64,000 nucleotides of DNA, from positions 29,914,501 through 29,978,500 of the forward strand of contig NC_088917.1 in assembly GCF_963576675.1 (NCBI RefSeq), read 5' to 3'. Shown piece by piece: positions 56,986 through 64,000 of this stretch. The notes beneath the pieces are model-generated. The model searched no databases and had not been told where the DNA came from. It saw only the letters and a list, made by a program, of their open reading frames with translations. Numbering within the stretch: the stretch's first letter is position 1; each line of letters opens with the position of its first letter. Position numbers and translations under genes: made by a program. The stretch comes from Euphorbia lathyris. Its lineage: Eukaryota; Streptophyta; Magnoliopsida; Malpighiales; Euphorbiaceae.

Positions 56986-57483
56986 TCGGCTAGCGACCTC
57001 ACGCTGGCAAAAGCTCACAACAGCGACCTATGGACCATGAGTGTGGACAGATCCTGCGGCCCAAGACGGGCAGGCGCAGGCATTGCCATTCAGGGACCTA
57101 ATAACCTCCGCTTAAGGTACACCGTCCGACTCAACTTTCCAACCACGAACAATCAAGCAGAATATGAGGCCCTGATCGCGGCCCTTCGGTTAGCCAAAAC
57201 GATGGTAAACGGACACCTGACGATGTACTCAGACTCCAAACTCGTCGTCAGCCACGTCAGCGGTACTTACAAAGTAAAAGACCCGACGATGTGTCAATAC
57301 ATGGCGCTCGCCAAATCCCTGCTCGAGGATCTCAAGAATAAAGGAGTAACCTTCATCCTTACGCTCGTACCACGAGAAGAGAATGAAGAGGCAGATGCCA
57401 TTACCGCTCTTGCAGTAGGCGAGCAGTCCCGTGACCCGCATACCCTTATCGAAACTGCGGCGGCCCCAGCCATTAGCATATAA
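56986..57483 (+). pseudogene. Additional (archaeal-type) RNase H of the Tat element
   Basis: WTMSVDRSC (first Asp), AGAGIAIQGP, NNQAEYEALIAALRLA (Glu), MYSDSKLVVSHVSG (Asp) and EADAITALA (last Asp). This second RNase H is the hallmark of Tat elements and is thought to replace or assist the first one. Open for 177 codons to TAA at 57481, same frame as RT. Confidence 0.88.
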
Positions 57484-57489
57484 TGCTCA

Positions 57490-58814
57490 TTGCAGATCGA
57501 CACGGCAGATGCAGCAGCGAGCGGCTGGAGGAGTCCGATAATTAGGTATCTAGAAGATGGAACACTGCTGGAGGATCGGACGCAGGCATCCCTCGTGGTT
57601 CGACGTTCCTGGCGGTATGGAATGCATGACGGCCTACTCTATCGGAAGTCCTCCAACCACCCTTGGTTGCATTGCATATCCGAGGAGGAAGGAGATCACT
57701 GCCTAAAAGAGATACACCAGGGCGTGTGCAGCTCACATCAGGGCGCTCGGTCCATTGAAAAGAAGGCCCGGTTATAGGGACTTTACTGGCAGACCATGGA
57801 CTCCGATGCAGTCAGCCTAGTGCGCAGATGCCAGGCATGTCAAATCCACGCGAATACTCATCACGCACCGGCGGCTCCCCTCAAGGGCATCATCATACCC
57901 TGGCCTTTCGCAGTATGGGGAGTTGATCTACTTCGCCCTTTTCCAATTGCCCGGGCATAAAAACGCTTCATAATAGTCGCAGTCGATCATTTCACAAAAT
58001 GGATTGAGGCGGAAGCTATTGCCAAGATAACCACCGACAATGTTATAAGCTTCCTAAAACGAACAATAATATACCGATTCGGAGTCCCTCATTCATTCAT
58101 CACAGATAACGGGCGACAATTCGACTGCACTCAGTTTCGCGATTTCTGCACCGAGTGGGGCATAAAAGGTCGTTACACCTCAGTCGCGCATCCTCAGAGC
58201 AACGGGCTCACTGAAGTAAGCAACCACACGATCCTGCGCGGTATAAAAGCACGCCTTTTTGACAAAGGTATAAAAGCATGCCTTTTTGACAAAGGTATAA
58301 AAGCATGCCTTTTGACAAATGACAAGCATGGCCCGACCACATCCCAGTGGTATTATGGTCATATCGCACAACCCCGCACTCCGGCACAGGACGAACCCCT
58401 TTTTTCTTAACATATGGGGCGGAGGCAATGGCACCATCTGAGGTCATCTTTCGTTCTCCTCGACAGATAACTTTCGAACAAGCTGACAACGATGCAGAGC
58501 TTGCTGAGGCCGGAGAGCGATTGGAGGAAGAGCACCTTAACGCACTACTCCACATCACGGCCCATAAGCAAACCTTGGCACGATATCACAACAAGCGAAT
58601 GCGATAATGCACTTTCTGAGTAGGGGACCTAGTGCTCCGAGATACAGCCGCCACTCAATCTTTACTCGCCAAAGGAAAGCTAGGACAGAAATGGGAAGGG
58701 CCCTATGTAGTTGACACGGTCCTACACAATGGGGCCTACAAAATCGCCTCCTTGGACGGGACGGTCTTTGACAATAGCTGGAACATCCAAACATTGAAGA
58801 AATATTATCAATAA
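57490..58814 (+). pseudogene. Tat integrase
   Basis: GVCSSHQGARSI and CQACQIHANTHH are the HHCC head, with a TAG at 57775 between them. Core: FAVWGVDLLRPFP (first D), TAA at 57958, FIIVAVDHFTKWIEAEAI, FITDNGRQFD (second D) and PQSNGLTEVSNHTIL (Glu). A 27-bp unit is present three times at 58240-58319, and a lost T in the last copy shifts the frame; from 58347 the tail continues (VLWSYRTTPHSGTGRTPF, LTYGAEAM) to GPYVVDTVLHNGAYKI and the stop at 58812. Confidence 0.87.
58240..58319 (+). repeat. 27-bp tandem triplication inside integrase
   Basis: Units containing GGTATAAAAGCATGCCTTTT at 58240-58266, 58267-58293 and 58294-58319; the third has one T fewer. Other gypsy integrases have a single KARLFD-type segment here. 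Confidence 0.92.
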
Positions 58815-58875
58815 GCTCCTGTAATCTGAATCATGAATAAAAATACATGTTTACAAAACACTGCGTTATTCCCAG

Positions 58876-59515
58876 ATTTCTCGAAAATCTCGACCATCTC
58901 TCCGATTGCATCAATAACCTCGTGTTATTACCAACCACGCAAGAACGCGAGCTATCCGACAAGGGTCCTTGCTCAATAATAACTCAAAATGTTATTCAAA
59001 GGCCTCTCGATCATCTCGAACGCCTCTTACCAAATCGCGTGAACAACCCCATGTTGTTACCGATTAAACCTGAACGCGAGCTATCCGACAAGGGTCCTTT
59101 CTCAATAATAACTCAAAACGTTATTCAAAGGCCTCTCGATTATCTCGAACGCCTCTTACCAAATCACGTGAACAACCCCATGTTGTTACCGATTAAACCT
59201 GAACGCGAGCTATCTGACAAGGGTCCTCGCTCAATAATAACTCAAAATGTTATTCAAAGGCCTCTCGATCATCTCGAACGCCTCTTACCAAATCGCGTGA
59301 ACAACCCCATGTTGTTACCAATTAAACCTGAACGCGAGCTACCCAATGAGGTCCTCGCAACGAATAACTCAAAACGTTATTCCTAGGCTTTGCAATCATC
59401 TCAAAACGCCTCTTAGCAAAGCGCGTGAACAACCCCATGTTGTCACCGATCAATCGAAACGCGAGCTACCCGATGAGGTCCTCACCACGAATAACCCAAA
59501 ACGTTATTTCAAATT
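58876..59515 (+). repeat. 129-bp tandem repeat array after pol
   Basis: About five copies of a 129-bp unit; GCGAGCTAyCC recurs at 58947, 59076, 59205, 59334 and 59461, so the first four copies are spaced exactly 129 bp. 129 bp is 43 codons; a frame from 58847 stays open for 179 codons across the array (SDKGPCSIITQNVIQRPLDH-type repeat). Tat elements are known for tandem repeats in this 3' region. Confidence 0.93.
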
Positions 59516-59602
59516 TTCTCAAGTATCTTGACCCCCCCCATGAAAACGTAGGATCAACTTGATGTTTCTTTCCGAATAGGAATTGATAACGAATATACAT
59601 TT

Positions 59603-60087
59603 TGATAACTGGTAGGGAAATTCCGATCAACGTCCGTCCTTGTGGGGGGCGTCGTTGGGTTCGACGGGGGGAAGCTCCGATGCCAAAGTCAGTAAGGTGA
59701 ATCAAGGAAACAAACTGAATTGACAAAGTTTGTGAGAATGTGTACCTTGATAGCCTAGGGAATCAGGCTATATATAGCTACGAAGTCGTAACCTTCAGGC
59801 AACTAGAAAGCCTCCATTAATGCTCCATTAATGGCGGTTACAAGTTATCTTTAACCTGGCAATTAGCTAATTGATAACTCATTAATGATCTTTATGGCCG
59901 AGTCGGCGACCAGCCGTTACAGTGGCGAATCAGGTGAATGAAGAGATTCGCCTCATAGGTCCGCTAGCGGATCTCTCCAAGCAGATCCATGGAGATCCAC
60001 CTGCCGGCTCCCCTTCGGGGATCAATACGCGGCGTTCTTGAGGTGAATATCCCTTTTAGTCCTTGGGATAATATCACAATGTTATCA
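59603..60087 (-). repeat. 3' LTR of another Tat-like element, minus strand
   Basis: Ends TGATAAC and GTTATCA are inverted. On the minus strand the purine tract TTTTGGGGGGGCTTC directly precedes TGATAACATTG, so this is a 3' LTR of a minus-strand element whose body lies at higher coordinates. TATATATAG on the minus strand (about 59768-59776) is a fitting TATA box. An alternative outer end is TGATAAC at 59584. Confidence 0.72.
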
Positions 60088-60385
60088 GAAGCCCCCCCAA
60101 AATGCCCTTAAAGTCTTTTAGGGCTTTTGAGCTTCCGCGCGCCGTCATAAACATCTGCATTAATGAGCACACTGTTCAATGCCAATGGATGAAAGACACG
60201 TGTAGTGGACACACTGTCCCAGGGAGGAGAAAACATCCTTCTTCCTCTTTCGCTTTCTCTTTCTTCTTCATTTCTTCTGCATTGTCTCCTTTCGAAGTTT
60301 TTTTTTCTGGGAATTTTTCAGAGTTTCGCACCAAGCTTCCGATTTCACATGTAAGTTCATCTTCTTTTGTTTAACTTTTCTCTGG
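60088..60385 (+). promoter_or_regulatory. Upstream region of the antisense extra ORF
   Basis: Ordinary-looking leader: pyrimidine-rich CTTCTTCCTCTTTCGCTTTC stretch at 60236-60290. No clear TATA box was found. It lies between the purine tract and the ORF. Confidence 0.35.
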
Positions 60386-61854
60386 ATGTTTAGAAGTTCG
60401 TCTTCATCTTCTAGATCAACTTCGGAGCTTTTTAATTCGACCATTTCTCCCGAAATAGAAGTCGATTTTAGTTGGACCACTTCGTCATCGGAGAACTCCT
60501 CTTCCTCCGAGGACACGATTAACTGTGATTTAGCTGGGTTTAGTGACTCGGCGTGTAATCGTTACCAAACTCGTTCCACTAGGAATCCAGCTTTTTCCAC
60601 TTCCGTCTCCGGTACCGCTCCGGCCGTTAAGGCTAGGTGTTTTCCGGGGACAATGGCCTCTTCTTCTATCCCACCTAGGAAAAAGAATCCTCGAGCGGAG
60701 TCTACTCCATCTCGTATGAGTGCCACGGATCTAGTGGATCTGGCGAATCGCTACCCTTGGATTAATAATTATGAGACTTAGTTAGCCGCAGCCCATCAAC
60801 GACCTTCCTGTCTGCCTAGCGGTTTTCTCACAGTGTATTGCAGTCACGTAGAGAGGGGGTTCCGGCTTCCTCTCCCAAAGATGATGGCGGACATCCTCTC
60901 CTATTTTGATATTACAGCCAGCCAACTGCATCCCAACGGTTGGTTGGATATTGCTTTAGACTGCTACCTTGCCTCAAATTTAGGAGTGGTGTATACGGGT
61001 CGTGTTTTTAGGGCTTTCCATAAACCCTCGAAATGGAAGTATGAATCCTATCTCACCTTCGCCAAATTCGGGACATATTCGCCATTTAGTGACAAAATGT
61101 CAAATGTCCATTGTTGGGATGAGAAATTCTTCTATGTGAAGATAAAAGAGGGCGAATCACTGGGTTTTCCCTCGTTTTGGAATCCCAAGCCTTTATGAAG
61201 AAGATCAAGGCGGATGCATGGACATACGCAGACGCTTTAGCCTTCATGATGAGCGATATTCCGTTGATTCGCCGAGAGGGGGAGCAATTCATTTACTCCA
61301 AGATTACGCAATTTGACCAAGGTAACTTTTATTCCTTCTTGAACTTTGATTACTTCAATGTTTTCCTTAGCAGGGGTTTATCTAAGGCCAATCACGCTAT
61401 TGCAGAGAAGCATAGGAAGTTTTTAGAGGCTGAAGCGCGTAGGAAAGATCAAGCGGCGAATCCTCAAACGGAGACTGGAAAACGTCCTACGGGAACAGTG
61501 GTCGAGCCACCACTAAAAAGGAGGAAGCATATAGTCACTGGAGGCCCTAAGCTTATGGCGGATGCCATGAGGTCCGCCAGGCCTGTTGGGGAGATAGAAC
61601 AGGTAAGTTGCCTTTTATTTTTTCCTGTTTTATCAAGTTTTAAGTTTTGACCCTTGAATGTTTGTGCAGATGGTGAAGCCTGATATGGGCGGATACTGGT
61701 CCGCCAAGTATGGTGATCAAGGATCTTTTGAGAATGAGTCCATCATAAACGACTTGGATGGAGCCCTGGGTCAAGTGGGCGCAGTGCAAAGGAATCAGAA
61801 CCAAATTCCTGGTTCCAATCATGCGCAAAAAAGGAAAACAGATGTTAGACGAGG
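60386..61854 (+). pseudogene. Antisense extra ORF of a Tat-like element, spliced and broken
   Basis: Plus-strand ORF opposite in sense to its minus-strand host element. The N-terminus is Ser/Glu-rich (60386-60600). A TAG at 60779 breaks an otherwise continuous frame; then GFRLPLPKMMADILSYFDI, SQLHPNGWLDIALDCYLA, LGVVYTGRVFRAF and WDEKFFYVKIK (60840-61160), which resemble the plant transposon-protein domain PF04195; I am moderately sure. A frameshift near 61190 moves it to a third frame (EAEARRKDQA, GPKLMADAMRS). A 67-bp intron with GTAAGT at 61603 and TTTGTGCAG ending at 61669 fits well. The second exon is cut by the element starting at 61855. Function unknown; such antisense ORFs are reported for Tat elements. 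Confidence 0.65.
61603..61669 (+). other. Predicted intron of the antisense ORF
   Basis: Donor CAG-GTAAGTTG, T-rich interior, acceptor TTTGTGCAG. Coding on both sides is joined in one frame. Small but normal for plants. Confidence 0.6.
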
Positions 61855-64000
61855 TGTCGCGGCCTAATCTCCCGGGCGGACCGGGGGGTGGACAACCTCA
61901 TGGCGACGTAAGCGGTGATTGGCGCCGAAAGTAACCAATCGTGGAATCAAGCTGCTCGGCAGGACCGGAGCTCGGAGATATGGAAGAGTCGCCACCCACG
62001 AATGGGAAAATGAACACCGATCCTTTGCGGGAGACCGGTGTGGGTTCGAGAAACTTAGGTACGAGCCGAGAAGGCTAGCTCCTTTCCGGAGAAAGGCTAC
62101 TAGGCACCCCGACATCGCCCGGTTATGAACCACCGGCCTCCTACTCAGCATGTTAGGCGATAACGGACTAATCGTATACTTCTTTAAGTTTAAAATTCAT
62201 TTGAAACCTTTTCTTTCTCTTTTTAGAAACCGTTTTGAGCATATATTATTGAAAAGCCACTTTAGTAAAGAATCACCCATTTACACCAGTTCAATATTCA
62301 TACAAAGAGAGGGGGGAAGAAAGAAGTGATTTAGTTACAACGTGATTTACATGTCGTGTTGCGTGTTAATTCTATACTAATTTTTTCCCCAAAACGAATT
62401 TATTGTCATGGTTCGTACCTTAATCGCCGTTGGAACGATTTAGGTGCGTTCTAAAAACCCCGTTTGATGAAGTTCACCCGAATTGCCGTTGGAACGACTC
62501 GAGTGTTTGAAAGCGTTTGAGATAAAAACCTTTGATAAGAAAACGTGGTTAAACATACAAGTCAATTTTATTTTGTACAAATCATTTAAGAAAACGATTC
62601 AAAACTTCATTATTTACAATGAAAACGATTTTAATTACAAGGTTCGCTTAATCCGTCGTTGGAACGGACTAAGGTTTTAAAGTGTGATGTTTTGGAAAAC
62701 GATTTGAAATGTCAAGAAAACACTATTTATTTACATTAGGAGCCTCTAAAAAACCATTAGTTTAAATGATTAAATTAAAAACTCTTTTTGTGATTTATTT
62801 TCCCCTTTCTCTTAATGGATTCTCTACTAGTCATAATTACAATAATAAACATATTTAAACCAAAATTCAATCCCAAATAAAGCCCATTTGAAACATGGAC
62901 CCCTAAATGGCCCAAAAGAACAAAGGAAATAATATAAGCATTTAATCCAAAAAAAAAGATATGAAATAAAAGTTAATGAAAAGAGATTATATAATACGTA
63001 TATGAAAATGCTAAATATAATACATTTATACTTTAAACATGTGAAAATAGTAAATAAAACTCCTAGATAAGAAAATAACATTTATTCCCAAAATAGTTTT
63101 ATTTAATAATAATTAATATAACCCAAATATCCCAAAACTATATATATACATAACTAATGTAATTTTAAATGTGAAAATAATATCTATTCATCCAATAATT
63201 AATCACTCCCAAAACACCCAAGTAAATATTCTTTTAAAATGAAATTCATTACCATTTAAGTAAAGGAAAAAGAAAAGAAAAGATATATATACATATACTT
63301 ATATTTAATAAAAAATGATATATAAACATCCCAAATGATTATATATACCAAATGTCTAAAAATAGTTTGAAAATATATATTACATAAATATACATATATA
63401 TACAAAGGACCAACAGCTTAAAAGTTAAGAAACAGGGACCAAAACAGCATTTTTTACATTCCAGCAGATTTACCGACGGAAATTCCGTCGGTAAACAGCC
63501 TTTAGTGACAGAAACGGAAAATTACAGCAGCACTCCAATTATTTCCAGATTTATTCAAAAGCTTTAAATTAAGTGTAATTCAATCGTTTTGGATTTCCGA
63601 ACTACCAAAAATGGATCATAGTCAATAACGGAAGTTCCTAAAACGACGTTTTTATTTTAAAACATTATTTGGAAATTTTTTTTTAGTTAAAACTTATAAT
63701 TACAACGTTTTCGATACCCGAACTACCTTTCAATCGGATCACGGTTCGTATTGGGATATCAAAACGAGATTTTTTACTTCAAAACAAAACCGAACGTTTA
63801 TCTAACAAGAGACGGGAATTAAATAAATACGAAAAATTAAATAAAACGTGATAAATAAATAAATGATAAAATAAATAAAGGAAAAGAAATAAAAATAAAA
63901 CGAGTCCAGTCCTCGGATAATACCTCAAGTTCGGTATCTGACAGTCGAAGCCGATTGATTCCACGAGTCGTGATTTTCCGGTTTTTTGTGTTTTTTAGTA
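61855..64000 (+). mobile_element. Start of a long retroelement or LTR, right end outside window
   Basis: Begins TGTCGCGGCCTAATC, cutting the antisense ORF. The first 300 bp are GC-rich and hold a conserved plant retroelement block: GAGTCGCCACC (61987), GACCGGTGTGGGTTCGAG (about 62032), TACGAGCCGAGAAGG and TAGGCACCCCGACATCGCCC. Then AT-rich DNA with a repeated GCCGTTGGAACGA-type phrase (62425, 62474, and GTCGTTGGAACGG at 62659). No gag-pol appears before the window ends. I infer an LTR; it could also be 5' untranslated sequence. Confidence 0.5.
63470..63496. repeat. Near-perfect palindrome
   Basis: TTACCGACGG and CCGTCGGTAA stand back to back with at most three bases between them, in AT-rich DNA. 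Confidence 0.85.

Larger units (their letters stand above)
53050..59525 (+). mobile_element. Ty3/gypsy element, Tat lineage, 3' end missing
   Basis: Partial 5' LTR with TATAAATAC (53137-53145), a primer-site-like TGGTGCGGTGAACGTGG (53366-53382), gag, protease, RT, RNase H, an additional RNase H, integrase, and a 129-bp tandem repeat block. The second, archaeal-type RNase H marks the Tat lineage. No 3' LTR resembling the 5' LTR follows; the element stops near 59525, before another element's LTR. It is GC-richer than the surroundings. Confidence 0.88.

Overview
This window is nuclear DNA of a flowering plant, probably a eudicot. The evidence is AT-rich intergenic DNA, plant retrotransposon lineages (Sirevirus-like copia, Reina-like and Tat-like gypsy), plant LINEs with a C-terminal RNase H, Stowaway MITEs, MULEs, Helitrons and an Au-type SINE, plus single-exon germin-like genes with plant TATA boxes. 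Nothing in it looks bacterial or organellar. I cannot name the species.

The only intact host genes I can support are three germin-like proteins of the ABP19/ABP20 auxin-binding-protein type (12126-12755, 25918-26550, 39999-40631). All lie on the plus strand, about 14 kb apart, each with a TATA box 40-70 bp upstream of its ATG. They form a dispersed tandem array whose spacers are filled with transposons. Copies 1 and 3 resemble each other; copy 2 differs in the metal-site box.

Layout. 1-10020: most of a decayed Sirevirus-like copia element with gag, pol, a long extra reading frame with its own TATA box, and a 3' LTR. 10021-12061: a palindromic MITE and a 1.07-kb TIR element, then gene 1. 14.0-18.2 kb: LTR-like AT-rich DNA, a Stowaway MITE split by a young 5'-truncated LINE, and an older LINE remnant. 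18.2-23.3 kb: a three-layer nest in which a copia fragment is split by a solo LTR (5-bp TSD), itself split by a Pack-MULE (9-bp TSD) that carries a nuclear-pore NUP155 exon. 23.7-24.9 kb: a second Stowaway and a gypsy integrase scrap, then gene 2. 27.9-32.8 kb: a minus-strand chromovirus with an antisense piece of its own LTR inside RT, abutting a LINE ORF1. 33.3-38.8 kb: microsatellites, a foldback element holding a pogo/Lemi1-like remnant, and a GC-rich TIR element, then gene 3. 41.9-52.2 kb: MULE MITEs, a complete non-autonomous Helitron hosting a SINE and a LINE, a MULE with purine/pyrimidine arms, another Helitron 5' end and a copia scrap. 53.0-59.5 kb: a Tat-lineage gypsy element with one continuous gag-pol frame broken mainly by C-to-T type stops, followed by 129-bp in-frame tandem repeats. 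59.6-61.85 kb: the 3' end of another Tat-like element on the minus strand with a plus-strand (antisense) spliced extra ORF. 61.86-64.0 kb: the start of another long element.

No new enzymatic system was found. The most informative items are the Pack-MULE with a host exon, the antisense extra ORF, the internal promoter of the Sirevirus extra ORF, the tandem-repeat ORF, and several insertions whose target duplications can be read exactly.
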